A DNA stretch of 56,576 nt from CAVTWJ01 sp963849485 (GCA_963849485.1 CAWKIF010000098.1:1-56576); one strand, 5' to 3'; numbered from the stretch's first letter, positions 1 through 9,720 are shown. Notes: generated from the letters alone by a model not told the origin. Numbers and translations are program-made.

Positions 1-830
1 CTATAGCGGCGCGGCGAGATGATGCCCCTCTCGACGTTCGTCAATGTTCGTGCCACTACCGGCCCCGAATACACTGTCCGCTTCAACCTCTACCGCTCAG
101 CGGAGATCATCGGTGCCGCGGCCTCTGGCTACAGCTCGGGACAGGCGCTGGCCGCCCTCGAGGAGGTGGCCGCCCAGACCCTACCGCCCGAGATTGGCTA
201 CGCTTGGAATGCGCTGTCGTACCAGGAAAAGGCAGCCCAGGGCGGGAGACCAGGGTTCTGGGGCTGTCGCTGGTGTTCGTCTTCCTGATCTTGGCCGCCC
301 TCTACGAGAGCTGGTCGCTGCCGTTCAGCGTGCTGCTCAGTACACCGGTAGCGGTGCTGGGGGCGCTCTTGGGTCTCGCGTCGCGCAGGTTCGATTTCAA
401 CGTCTACGCGCAGATCGGCCTGGTCATGCTGGTGGGCCTCACCGCCAAGAATGCCATTCTGATCGTCGAGTTCGCCAAGGAGCGGCTGGCCGAGGGGCGT
501 TCGGTCGTCGATGCGGCTCTGGAGGGCGCGCGGCTGCGCCTGCGACCCATTCTTATGACCTCGTTCGCCTTCATCTTCGGCTGTCTGCCGCTCTGGATGG
601 CCGGCGGGGCGGGGGCTGCCGCGCGCCGCATGCTGGGGACGACGGTGGTGGCTGGGATGTCCGCGGCGACCCTGCTGGGTATCTTCCTGGTGCCGGCGCT
701 GTTCGTGGCCTTTGAGCGGCTGGCCGGTCATGGCGCGGAGTCCAGCCTCGTGCTCGACGCGCCCAGGGTTGCTCACCGTGACTCCGCGACCTCAGAGTCG
801 ACCCGCGGGTCGCTGACAGTGAAGGAGTAA
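1..830 (+). pseudogene. RND efflux pump inner-membrane subunit, C-terminal part, frameshifted
   Basis: This is the C-terminal third of an AcrB/HAE1-type proton-driven drug exporter. The frame of positions 19-288 gives the end of the porter domain (VRFNLYRSAEI, then GYAWNALSYQEKAAQGG). The protein then continues in another frame from about 250 with LAALYESWSLPFSVLL, the TM segment LVMLVGLTAKNAILIVEF and MRLRPILMTS-like LRLRPILMTSFAFIFG. These are family hallmarks of the last five or six membrane helices. The frame change lies near 240-260, and there is also an in-frame TAG at 4-6, so the gene is either broken or misread at a contig end. The N-terminal two thirds lie outside the window. A TolC-like gene follows after 7 bp, the usual RND pump arrangement. 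Confidence 0.85.
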
Positions 831-837
831 CCTTGCC

Positions 838-2121
838 GTGAGACGCTGCGCCCTCCTGCCCCTGGCGTCCCTCCTGCCGCTGGCCCTGGTTGCGCGCGCG
901 ACCGGTGGGCCGCCGGCCCCGTCCGAAGGCCTCCTTCGTGTCACCTGGCGCGAGGCACTTGCGCGCGCTCAGGCCCGCAACCCCTCTGCCATCACCGCGG
1001 CGCAGGAGATCCAGCGCGCCGAGGGACTGCTGCGCCAAGCCCGCGCCGCCTGGCTACCGACCTTGTCAGCCAACGGGAGCTACACGATCCTGAATGCCGA
1101 CCGCATTTTTGGTGGAACGGTCGTCACGCCCCAGACCTCGTGGAATGGCAACCTGCTGCTGACGGTGCCGATCGTATCGCCGATCGCATGGGTCAACGAC
1201 GCCCACGCGCAGGACAGCCGCCAGGTGGCGGTGGCCGGTGCCGCCGATGTATGGCGCCAGTTGGCTGCCGCGGTCGGGCGCGCATACCTGACGGTATTGC
1301 TGCAGCACCGCGAGCTGGAGGTCGCCGAGCGTGCCCGCGCCACCGCGGCCGCCCATTATGACTACGCGAGTGCGCGCCTCAACGCCGGCTTGGGGAACGC
1401 CGTCGACCAGGCGCGCGCGGCGCAGGAGCTGCACACCGACGAGGCCCAGTTGCAAAACGCGCGCACGGCGCTGGTCCGGGCGCAGAGCGCGCTGGCGGTG
1501 CTGCTGTCCGAACGGACGCTGGTCGACGCGGCAGACGAGGTCGACCTCGGCGGCGTCCCAACCGCAGACGGCGAGGAGGACATCGATGGCCGTCGTGCCG
1601 ATGTGCGGGCCCAAGAGGCGCGTGGCCTCGCCACCCGGCATCTTCGCCGTGATCTGTGGGTCTACTACGCGCCATCGCTGCTGGTGCAGGCCCAGGCATT
1701 CAAGGAGACGGCGGAGCCGTTGCAGCCGGGCAACGGTTGGCAGGCTACGGTGGTGCTCTCGATTCCGCTGTTCGACGGCGGAGCCCGCTACGGCCTACAG
1801 CGTGAGCGGAGCGCCCAGGACGCGGAGGCGCGCGCCACTCTGGATGCGCTGCTTCGCCAGGTCGCGGTGGAAGTGCGCACGGCCCTGGAGGTGGTCAGCA
1901 ACGCTGATGGGGCTCTGCACTCGGCGCGCGCCGCCGCCGTGGCGGCTGACTTGGCCGCGGCGCTGGCCGACCGCTCGTACCGGGCCGGGGCGAGCACCAA
2001 CATCGAGGTGATTGATGCTCAGCGCCAGGCACGCGACGCCGGCTCGCAGGTGGCGTTGGCGGAGGACGCCGCCCGGCAGGCCCGCCTCGACCTGCTGCTG
2101 GCGACCGGCGCGTTTCCCTGA
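838..2121 (+). CDS. TolC-family outer-membrane efflux channel
   Basis: A 427-residue protein with an N-terminal signal peptide (Leu/Ala-rich to about residue 22) followed by two alpha-helical repeats typical of TolC/OprM proteins. The first repeat opens with LTWREALARAQARNPS-like sequence near residue 33, and the second ends with SYRAGASTNIEVIDAQRQ near residue 385, the family's conserved YRAG...DVLDAQ motif. The protein would form the outer-membrane exit duct for the RND pump encoded just upstream. The start is GTG at 838, preceded by AAGGAG in the last codons of the pump gene, so the two are translationally linked. No lipobox is present. The specific substrate cannot be told from sequence. 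Confidence 0.88.
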   Translation: MRRCALLPLASLLPLALVARATGGPPAPSEGLLRVTWREALARAQARNPSAITAAQEIQRAEGLLRQARAAWLPTLSANGSYTILNADRIFGGTVVTPQTSWNGNLLLTVPIVSPIAWVNDAHAQDSRQVAVAGAADVWRQLAAAVGRAYLTVLLQHRELEVAERARATAAAHYDYASARLNAGLGNAVDQARAAQELHTDEAQLQNARTALVRAQSALAVLLSERTLVDAADEVDLGGVPTADGEEDIDGRRADVRAQEARGLATRHLRRDLWVYYAPSLLVQAQAFKETAEPLQPGNGWQATVVLSIPLFDGGARYGLQRERSAQDAEARATLDALLRQVAVEVRTALEVVSNADGALHSARAAAVAADLAAALADRSYRAGASTNIEVIDAQRQARDAGSQVALAEDAARQARLDLLLATGAFP

Positions 2122-2133
2122 TCGGGGATTTCC

Positions 2134-2775
2134 ATGCCAGCGCGGAAGCCACCTGAGCGACGCAAGCGCGGCCGCCCCGCCGGGGGCAGCGACGATCTGG
2201 TGCGGGCGATCCTGCACGCGGCTCTCGATCAGCTTGGGCGCCGTGGCTACGCGGCCCTCACTATCGACGGCGTGGCGCGTGTCGCGTGCGTTAACAAGAC
2301 CACCGTCTACCGCCGCTGGCCGACCAAGGGCGAGCTCATCATCGCTGCGGTGATCGCCTGTCGCGAGTCCCGGCCGCGCTTCGTTCCGACCGGGCGGCTG
2401 CGCGATGACCTGATCTCCCTACTGCGCGACAAGGCTCGTGCTGTCTCGACGCCGCGCCAGCGGGCGATCTCCTGCGCCATCAACACCCTCGATCCGTCGG
2501 TGGGCGCCGCGCTGGCCAAGGAGCTACGCCGCCGCCGCTACACCGTGCCGCGCGATGTTCTTGACGAGGCCGTGGCGCGGGGAGAGCTTGCCCCCGACAC
2601 CGACACGGCGTTCCTGACCCAGCTCTTGCTGGCGCCGATTTTCTACCGGACGCTGGTCCTGCGCGAGACTATCCCCGACGAGGTAATCGTCCATACCGTG
2701 GATACCGTGCTCGACGGTGCCCGGCGCGGGCGGGGGTGGAAGGGGCCTGCCCTGGCCTCAAAGCGCTTGAGCTGA
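2134..2775 (+). CDS. TetR/AcrR-family transcriptional regulator
   Basis: A 213-residue one-component repressor. Residues about 25-70 form the DNA-binding domain, with the recognition helix region VNKTTVYRRWPTKGELI matching the TetR consensus (TTVYRRWPSKEAL). A basic, Arg/Lys-rich tail of about 20 residues precedes it. The rest is a helical ligand domain of the TetR_C type. It begins 12 bp after the channel gene on the same strand, so it most likely regulates the efflux operon, although local repressors are more often divergent. The ligand is unknown. Confidence 0.85.
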   Translation: MPARKPPERRKRGRPAGGSDDLVRAILHAALDQLGRRGYAALTIDGVARVACVNKTTVYRRWPTKGELIIAAVIACRESRPRFVPTGRLRDDLISLLRDKARAVSTPRQRAISCAINTLDPSVGAALAKELRRRRYTVPRDVLDEAVARGELAPDTDTAFLTQLLLAPIFYRTLVLRETIPDEVIVHTVDTVLDGARRGRGWKGPALASKRLS

Positions 2776-2851
2776 GCATCCCTTGCTTGACCGTGAAGGG
2801 CTCGAGGACGCGGATCTCGGGTCGCAGCCGAAAGGCCTGGACAAGAACAGG

Positions 2852-4994
2852 TCAATAGAGCGTCACGTTGCTGACCGTGAAACTGGCCGAGCAGCCGCCG
2901 GCGTCGTGGCCCACGGGACCGGTGAGCTGCCATTGCACGTCGACTAGTTCCTTGGTGTCAACGGTCGACAAGGGGACGCCGCCGCTCAGGTCGGCAAAGG
3001 GCACGCTGAGAGTCGGCGTGGGGGTGACCACGACGGAGGCGCCGTAGCAGTTGGAGTCGGTCCCCGCGCAGGTGCCGCGGTTGGCGTCCTCGGAGGGGGT
3101 AATCTGCTCGCTGGAAACGGCACCCACGGCCAGAGTACAGCCCCCCAGGTCACCGGCGAAGTCGAAGCGAACCCCGGTATAGGCGCTAACGTCGAGGCAG
3201 CTATAGCTGTTGAAGTAGAGGCCGACACCCATGTAGTTGGCGCTGGCCTGGATGGGGCCGGCGAAGGTGGCCTGGATCTGCACACCGCTGCCGTCGGCGT
3301 TTACACTGGCGACGGGTGGGGATTGGCCGGGAGCCGCGTAGGTATACGAGCCCCACTCATCGGCGCCCGAGCCGAACAGCAGGGCGGAGCCGACAGCGCG
3401 ACCCTGGGTGGTGATGGTCGGGCCGGGTGCGGGAACTGCGGGACAGGCGGGAGCGCCGCCATCCGAGCGACAGCCCGCGCCGACAGCTAGGCCGGCGCCC
3501 CCACCGGCGCTGGTCACGGTCGGCGCGAGGTCGGTGCCGGCCAGCAGGGGTTGAGGGGCGCTGGCGGCCAGGCGTTGGCTCTCGCCGTAGACCCAGGCGC
3601 TGGAGCTGCCGAGGTCGGGAATTTCGACCGCCGCCATGGATTGGGGCGGCAGCACGAAGGTGGCGGGCGCCGGTGTGGTGGCGAGGCCGGTCACCTGGAA
3701 AGTGAGAGCGGCGACCGAGGCATTCCAGTTGATGGCGATGATTCTGGGTGGAGTCGCCGGCTTGATTGCGGCTGGCGTGGGCGCTCACTCCGGACGGGGC
3801 CGAGGTCACCTGGAGCAAGGTGGGTCCGAAGTGATCGGCGTAGAGGGCGTAGGCGTAGTAGGACGGCCGCGGGGTGTGCGCGGGAGGCATGCCGATAAGC
3901 CCCAGACTCCAGCCGTCGGTGTCGCTGATGTCCCACACTGCGGTGGTCCACAGCCCGAGGTCGATGGCGGTGCCCACGCTGTCGGCGAGCCACAGGGCGG
4001 AGCCCACGGTTCCCGGCGATGCGCCGAGGGCGCAGGTGGTGGCGTCGTAGACCACGTTCATCTCGGTCAGAGCCAGCGGCTTGGCGGCTTGCCCGGTGGC
4101 TTGCAAGATGCCTTGCACGGAGTGGATCACATTGCGGAAACTGGCAGGATCCTTGGCGGCAGCGGCAAGGTTGGCTTGGGCCGCTTCGAAGGGGTAGCGG
4201 TGGATGGAGATGACGTCGAAGAGGTCGCCACAGGTGGTCAGGATGGGTGTCAGCCAGTCGGCGCTGGAGTTGCCGGCCTGGTACTTGTAAGACAAATCGG
4301 GACCAACAATCTGGATGGTGGGATCGACGGCTTTCATCGCGGTAACGAAGGCGCGCATCGACGTGCAGTACTGCGTTGGCGTGTAGCCGGGTATAGCCGG
4401 CTGCGAGGCGTCGGCCAGCCCACCTTGGGCGTCGTAGAGGTCCGGTTCGTTGCCGACGGAGAAGTACTTGATGGCGTAGGCGTTGGTGACGTTGGCGTAG
4501 CTCACCATCCCGGCGGCAGTGGCAGGGGTCGGCGGCTGCCCGTTGACGTCGGCCAGGAGGGGAACTTGAACGATGGGCTCGGCGCCGATTGCGCGGGCGT
4601 ATGCGACCGCTTGGTCGAAGGCGCCGTCGTCGAAGGCATCGGGCAAGTTGGCATCGTTGTTGTATCCGCCCACGCGCATCAGGGCAGGCTCGAGCGCAGC
4701 GACCAACCCATCGGTTCCCGTGATGTCGTCGCCGTATGACGGCATCCATTGCCAGTAGTTGACGGCGAGCGTGGTGGTACGCTGGGCAGGTTGGGCCGCC
4801 GAGACGATGACCGGGCTGGCCGGCGTGGTGCCGCTCGGTGCTGCGCCGTCAGCACCGGGCCGCGTGGGCGAGGCTGCGCTTCCGCCGCATCCCCCGAGGA
4901 CCGCGATCGAGAGCACGACAGCTGTCGTGACAAAACAGATGGGCATGATGGCTTGGACAGAAAGCGGAGTCGGGCGGCGCGAGAACGTGGGCAT
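2852..4994 (-). pseudogene. Secreted glycosidase lipoprotein (clan GH-A type barrel), one frameshift
   Basis: The start at 4994 gives a basic N-terminus, a hydrophobic segment and the lipobox LGGC (Cys about residue 36), so the product is an exported lipoprotein. Residues about 75-400 look like a TIM-barrel glycosidase. YFSVGNEPDLY carries the expected acid/base Glu and LALTEMNVVYD a candidate nucleophile Glu, as in clan GH-A families. Near 3740-3790 the frame changes. The downstream frame (to the stop at 2852) supplies the closing beta-sandwich (RIIAINWNASVAALTFQV) and a C-terminal beta-rich domain with several Cys that resembles a carbohydrate-binding module. The joined protein would be about 700 residues. 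The GH family number is uncertain. It lies downstream of, and on the same strand as, the GH130 gene. Confidence 0.72.
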
Positions 4995-5110
4995 ACATCA
5001 CCTCGTTGCTCAAGAGTCGCCGGAGGCGAGCCGCGGGTCAGTCGAGCGGGTAGGCCAGAGCTAGCTTTGCCCAACGATTCGCAGTTGACGCGGTGTACGG
5101 AAGCGCTCCT

Positions 5111-6064
5111 CTACCCGCGACCCTTTTCATCCAGCCAGGCGAGCAGCTGACGAACGCTGCCTTGGGCGAGCGCAACGCTGCTGTCCGCGGCGCCATAATA
5201 GAGGTTGAGGGTGTCACCGTCGCTGCCGAGGGTGTAGCCGCAAGGAAAGATGACATGCGCGACGTCGCCTTCGCGCTCGTAGGGCGCCTCGGGACCGAAC
5301 AGCCACTCCTCGCCGCGCAATACGCACTGGTATGGCCTTTCGAGGTCGAGCAGCGCGACGCCTAGCCGGTAGATGTGTCCCGACGCCGTCTGTCGCACCC
5401 CGTGGTAGAGCATCAGCCAACCGCGCGGGGTCTCGATGAGCGGAGGGGAAAGCCCGACCTTGTTGGCATCCCACCAGGCACCGCGACGCGCCTGCAGAAG
5501 CAACTTGTGGCCACCCCAGTTGCGCAGATCCGGTGAAAACGACATCCACACGTGCGCACCGGAGTCTGCGATCGGGCGGTGAATGAGTGCGAAGTTCCCG
5601 TCGATGCGCCTGGGCAGCATGGCGGCGTCCTTGTCGTCCGGCTGCATGGCCAGGCCCAAGCGTTCGAAGGTACGAAAATCCTCCGTCAGTGCCAGCGCCA
5701 CGCCGGGACCGCCGCGGCTGTACGCCGTGTACGCGATCGCGTACTTCCCGATTTCGTCGACGAAGGTGATGCGAGGATCTTCTATGCCCCATAACTCCTC
5801 GGGATAGTGCTCTGGATCCGGCCGGAGCGTCGGCTCCCGATCCACGACCCAACCACTGATGCCGTCGCTGGAGCGGGCCGCGCATAGATGGGAATGTCCG
5901 CGTCGATCTTCGACGCGACAGAGGAGCAGAGTCGTGGTATCGGGCAGGCGAATCGCGCCGGGATTGAACACGCTGTGGGCGGGATAGGGCCAGTCCGCGG
6001 CACTCAGAATCGGATTCTTGGCGCAGCGCTGGAATAGCGTCTGATATCCGTGCTCAAGGGTCAT
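5111..6064 (-). CDS. GH130-family glycosidase or phosphorylase
   Basis: An intact 317-residue protein with no signal peptide, so probably cytoplasmic. The five-bladed propeller family is recognisable throughout: VFNPGAIRL and LLLCRVEDRRGHSHL near the N-terminus, EELWGIEDPRITFVDE near residue 95 (catalytic Asp region), YTAYSRGGPGVALALT, DKDAAMLPRR, WWDANKVGLSPPLIET, GWLMLYHGV and VIFPCGYT...LNLYYGAAD. GH130 enzymes act on beta-mannosides, either by phosphorolysis (mannosylglucose or mannobiose phosphorylase) or by hydrolysis. The sequence does not let me choose between these. The start codon overlaps the stop of the upstream 61-residue frame as ATGA. Confidence 0.87.
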   Translation of the reverse strand: MTLEHGYQTLFQRCAKNPILSAADWPYPAHSVFNPGAIRLPDTTTLLLCRVEDRRGHSHLCAARSSDGISGWVVDREPTLRPDPEHYPEELWGIEDPRITFVDEIGKYAIAYTAYSRGGPGVALALTEDFRTFERLGLAMQPDDKDAAMLPRRIDGNFALIHRPIADSGAHVWMSFSPDLRNWGGHKLLLQARRGAWWDANKVGLSPPLIETPRGWLMLYHGVRQTASGHIYRLGVALLDLERPYQCVLRGEEWLFGPEAPYEREGDVAHVIFPCGYTLGSDGDTLNLYYGAADSSVALAQGSVRQLLAWLDEKGRG

Positions 6065-6246
6065 GATCGGTCTTCATGCCCGAGGGGCTTCACGGGATCG
6101 GCTCGATCGGCCGAGCGCGTCTCGCCGAGCGCACGCGGAAACGACAGCGTCGATTCAGCGCCTTGGCTCTCGATCACCAGGTCCTGGTGAAGTCCTCCTG
6201 GCAGCCGCCCGTGGTCGAGGATCTCGACCGTGCTCTCTTGCGTCAT
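6061..6246 (-). CDS. Small hypothetical protein, translationally coupled to GH130 gene
   Basis: A 61-residue frame starting at ATG 6246, preceded by AGGGAG at 6-7 nt, a good ribosome-binding site. It ends in an ATGA overlap with the GH130 start. The product is hydrophilic, has no signal or membrane segment, and matches no family I recognise. The ribosome site plus the overlap are the reasons to believe it. It could be a true leader gene, or the remaining start of a longer gene lost by frameshift in this error-prone or decayed segment. Confidence 0.4.
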   Translation of the reverse strand: MTQESTVEILDHGRLPGGLHQDLVIESQGAESTLSFPRALGETRSADRADPVKPLGHEDRS

Positions 6247-6310
6247 TTTTCTCCCTATTCTGTTCCCGTCAGTCTGGCGGGTGCCGGAATTGTCCTCGTC
6301 TGCTCGCATC

Positions 6311-6349
6311 GTCGATGGTCCAAGTCGATGGTCCAAGTCGATGGTCCAA
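6311..6349. repeat. Three tandem 13-bp iterons upstream of the GH130 group
   Basis: GTCGATGGTCCAA occurs three times head to tail with no mismatch at 6311-6323, 6324-6336 and 6337-6349. They lie 65-103 bp before the start at 6246, where a promoter or operator would be. The 13-bp period is not a whole helical turn. They could be binding sites for an activator or repressor, or a simple replication-slippage product. Confidence 0.85.
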
Positions 6350-6558
6350 TCTGTTGAAGCATTTCCTGGGCCACAGCAAGGATCGCCATCGTTTCGAGGC
6401 CGGCACTGCTCGGGGCGACCGGGACTCGGGAGCCACATCCTGGCTCGCGCGACGGCCCCGGGCCATGCGGACACCCCAGGACCCCACGTTCCTCGGTCTG
6501 GCCCCGTCTCCACCTGCGCTGCTTGCCCCGCTGCTGGAGCCACCGCCGCCACCGCCAT

Positions 6559-6947
6559 ACGACCATCGCCGAAGTCGGCCACGTTGCCGAGGCCACCGCG
6601 TCAATCAAAATGACGATATCGCTCGCTCATTGCGATTGGCCGGCTCGGGAGCCGCCGCAACTTGCCGCAGGTGTTGTTCGATCTACGGGCGTGCCCGGGA
6701 CCAGAGCTGTTCCGGCTGTCATTTGATCCTCGGCCAAAAGCTGTTGCAAGACAATCTGGCCGGACTCGATGTCCGTCTCGACGCCACGCACGCCGCGAAG
6801 CTGGACGCGCTGTCGAAGCCGACCCTGAGCTTCCCGGCTGACTTCATTGCGAACGGTGCTCAGTTCGTGCGCGGCGGAACCACCATCAACGGCCGTGCCG
6901 CCGAGACCTGGCCGCTGTCGCCCAAGGACGACCGCGAGCGCTACTGA
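6559..6947 (+). pseudogene. Aldo/keto reductase, C-terminal remnant
   Basis: The last 75 residues (QKLLQDNLAGLDVRLDATH, KLDALSKPTLSFPADF, GGTTINGRAAETWPL) match the C-terminus of NADPH-dependent aldo/keto reductases, where a similar ...DNL.ALDV.L...E.L...S...FP..F motif recurs. Recognisable sequence before it lies in other frames (TIAEVGHVAEA from 6559; frame change near 6720), and the catalytic Asp/Tyr/Lys/His part is absent. This is a decayed gene or a stretch with several read errors. It carries no function as it stands. Confidence 0.65.
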
Positions 6948-7290
6948 CCGCAGCCCACTGAATGAGAGAAGCAAGCGAGCTCGGTGAGCGCGGGTGAAAT
7001 GAGCGGCAAGGTCGCTCGCCGCTCGCGCCTGGGTGGAACGCTCGACTCTCACCATCCGTGGTTCGCCAGGTCGTCCGCAGGCTCGGTGGCAGCTGTGCCA
7101 ATCTGCCAACCACGGAGGCAGAGAAGCGCCGCCTATGGAGCCAGGAAGCACTCGCGCAATGCGGCGGGCGACGTGCGTGCGAGGAGCAATCCCTGCGCTT
7201 TCTTTCGGATGCTCGGATGTCCTCGATATAATACTCATGGCGCTCCGGTGTACGATAAGGAGTCGTTCCGCAGTACAGAAAGGACCTCTC
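6948..7290. other. Intergenic region with a possible promoter
   Basis: No gene is convincing here. TATAAT at 7229-7234 is a candidate -10 for the glycosidase gene that starts at 7291, but no good -35 is visible. GAAAGGA at 7279-7285 is the ribosome site that decides that start. Confidence 0.35.
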
Positions 7291-9106
7291 ATGATCTATC
7301 CCGCGCCCGGAGCTGCGTTTCCGCATCGCGTCCCAAGATGGTTCTTACATTGCCTCCTGGCGTCCACGGTCTTGCTCGGTATATGCCTGTACTCGGCGAG
7401 CGCCTCCGCTACGACCACACTGACCGTCGATTTGTCGTCGGTCATTCGCCCGGTTACCCACGTGGCGAATGGGTCCCTGTATGGCGTCATCGAGACCACA
7501 CCTGCCGATGTCACGGGATTGATCGCACCGCTGCACCCGCACATGTTCAACAATCCGGCGGCCGCTGGCTCTGGGAAGCAGCAACCGGTAGGTGACGCGA
7601 TCGTTGTCGCAGGACGCGTTGCGCCGGCAGGGGCGACCGTGACCATCCGCCTCGCAGACTGGTTCCCAGGCTGGTACTCCTTCACGAACATGACGGACTG
7701 GCTCAGCAAGATCGATCAGACCGTGGCGCGTCGGGTTGCCGCCAACCTCACGAACATCTACGCCTATGAGATCTGGAACGAGCCAAACGGCACGTGGAAC
7801 GGTGACGCGAATACCGCCGGGAACAAGCCACTCTCGTTCAACCAGATGTGGCTGCAGACTTACCAGCACCTCCGCCAGGCCGAACCCACCATCAAGATTA
7901 CGGGACCCTCGCTGGCCGGATACCAACCCGCCTACATGAGCGCGTTTTTGTCCTTCTGTCAGACGAACAAATGCCTCCCAGACATCGTCGGCTGGCACGA
8001 CGGGTCAGGCATAGCTAACAACGTCAAGTCCTACCGAAGCCTCGAGCAGCAGCTGGGTATCTCGCCGCCGCTACCCATCACGATCAACGAGTACAGCGGA
8101 AGCGGCGACATTACCGACGAAGGTCGTCCGGGCGCGTCCGCCCCCATTATCGCCGCGATGGAGCGAGGCGGGGTGGAGAGCGCATGTATCACGTTCTGGG
8201 ATACCGCTCATCCGGGGCGCCTCGGAAGTCTCTTGTCCACCGACACGACGACCAACGGCGGCTGGTTCTTCTACAAATGGTACGGCGAGATGACGGGGAA
8301 CATGGTCGCCACGTCGTCCTCGCTCGCACTCAATGGGACCAACCTGAATGGCGGCGCCAGTTCTCGACTCCGCCGCCGAAAGCGCCAGCGTCGTTGTCGC
8401 CGGAATCAACGACGGCACAATCCAGATCGTCGTGAAGGGCTTCACGGCGGCCTCGTTTTTCGGGAGCACCGTACACGCCGTCGTTGAGCACACCCCGTGG
8501 GTCGACCGCACGACGACCGTCACGGCAACCAACGTGCTCTCTACCAGTGATCTGACCGTCAGCAACGACCAGATATCTGTCACGATTACCGGTGCCAATG
8601 GGAACGACGGCTACCACCTCGAGCTGACCACGCTCGGGGGCAGTGACGGCGGGGCGGGCAGCGGAGCGGCCGGTAATGGCGGAAGCACCGGCGGCGTGCT
8701 CGGCAACGGCTCCGGTGGGTCAACAAGTACCAGCCGCCTAGGTACCAGCGTGGGCATGGGTGGCGCTGGCGGCGCACTTGGCGGGACAAGTGCCGGTGGT
8801 GCAGGCGGTGGCTCGATCGCCGTGAGCACCGGCGGACAGGCGCAGGGGATTCGTGGAAATGGCGGGGCTGGGGGCTCGGGCTCGGGTGTAGGTGGCCAGG
8901 GTGTAGGTGGCCAGGGAGGAGGTGGCCAGGGAGGAGGCAATTCCGGCTCAATCGTGACATCGTCAACGCCAGGCGGCCCGTTGTCCTCCGGTTGCGCCTG
9001 CACGATACAAGCGCGCGCGGGAGCCAGCGACATCAGATCTTTGCTCTTGCTTGGATTCATGCTTTGGCTCGCTCGTCGGCGACGTCCCGCGAAGGCGGCC
9101 AGGTGA
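7291..9106 (+). pseudogene. Secreted GH-A type glycosidase with MYXO-CTERM-like anchor, one frameshift
   Basis: ATG 7291 follows GAAAGGA and gives a signal peptide ending near ASASA. Residues about 50-330 form a GH39-like barrel: YEIWNEPNGTW holds the acid/base Glu and PITINEYSG a candidate nucleophile Glu. Near 8350 the frame changes. The continuation (VLDSAAESASVVVAG...) gives the closing beta-sandwich, then about 120 residues of Gly/Ser-rich spacer, then a Cys-containing GCAC motif, the hydrophobic LLLLGFMLWLA and RRRR. That last tripartite tail matches the MYXO-CTERM surface-sorting signal of Myxococcota. The product would be an exported, surface-held polysaccharide-degrading enzyme. The indel may be natural or a read error, and the substrate is unknown. 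Confidence 0.75.
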
Positions 9107-9321
9107 TCCATTTCGAGCCTTGGCGGAACCCCCGAATTCAGAACCAGCCGCCAACGCCTATCCGAGCTCGTAGGAAATGGGCTCTGACTAGGTCCACAGC
9201 ATCCCCCGGGTGGTTCGTCTCCGCAATAGCCGGGGTAAAGCACGAAGCCTGGGCCGAATACCGTTGTCGCAAATCTGTCGAACTGCATTCTTCGAGCGAA
9301 TTTGTGCCAAAGTTCACCTCG

Positions 9322-9474
9322 ATGATCTTCCTGACAGCACGGGATCTCGACAATCTCCGCGAGCGCCTCATCGCGGCTGCCCACGCAAGTAGCGGCTCCG
9401 ACAATATCACCGTCGTTTGCGCGCAACTCGAGCCGCTGCAGCGGCGGTCATTCTCTCCTCCGTGGCAACTCTAG
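9322..9474 (+). pseudogene. PP2C-type Ser/Thr phosphatase, C-terminal fragment
   Basis: Only the final strand-helix-strand of a PPM/PP2C phosphatase can be read: LRERLIAAAHASSGSDNITVVCAQLE, where SDNITVV is the metal-binding end motif (G-x-DNxTVV). The upstream sequence back to 9107 shows no readable phosphatase domain in any frame. The fragment may be a decayed gene or one with several frameshifts. In myxobacteria such phosphatases are common partners of Ser/Thr kinases. Confidence 0.45.
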
Positions 9475-9708
9475 CAGAATACATCGCAAGCGGGCCAGAC
9501 CCCGAGGCAGCCGGTCTTCGCTTGCAGCGCCTGCACGAAACCGGGATACCCCTGCCCAGCGACGGGACAAATGCGATCTTGCTCGCCGCCTTGCTGGCAA
9601 GCGGGGATTTCTTGCCCGATTCTGGTGCTTTCCGATCCGGGTCGCTTGCCGGCACTGGCTGCGCATCCCTGGCTCGACGCGCCCAAACCGCGCCAGACCT
9701 TCGCGCTG
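9462..9708 (+). pseudogene. N-terminal fragment resembling glutamine synthetase adenylyltransferase (GlnE)
   Basis: From GTG 9462 the frame reads DPEAAGLRLQRLHETG and ILLAALLASGDFLPD. After a frame change near 9618 it continues as LVLSDPGRLPALAAHPWLD. Together these resemble the N-terminal helical region of GlnE, which modifies glutamine synthetase in response to nitrogen status. The homology is judged by eye only. The gene is cut at about 9710 by the change to unrelated sequence, so nearly all of the protein is missing. Confidence 0.35.
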
Positions 9709-9720
9709 GAGCACCAGCAT
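9706..9720. other. Junction between two unrelated sequence blocks
   Basis: Left of this point the DNA is very GC-rich and reads as the GlnE-like plus-strand frame (...QTFALEHQ). Right of it the minus strand reads as a GH2 enzyme (LDACDRLGMLVL), which breaks off exactly here. No IS end, terminal repeat or target duplication is visible. GAGCACCAG at 9709-9717 can be read in both genes and could be the shared bases of a chimeric join. Confidence 0.8.

Noticed and set aside
3636..4739. Long plus-strand open frame (367 codons) opposite the glycosidase lipoprotein
   Set aside because: It is antisense to a gene with clear catalytic motifs and a lipobox, and long antisense frames are expected in very GC-rich DNA. 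It has no domain or ribosome site.
8611..9426. Pro-rich minus-strand frame of 271 codons
   Set aside because: It is the complement of the Gly-rich stalk of the MYXO-CTERM glycosidase; the Pro-richness is a by-product of that composition.
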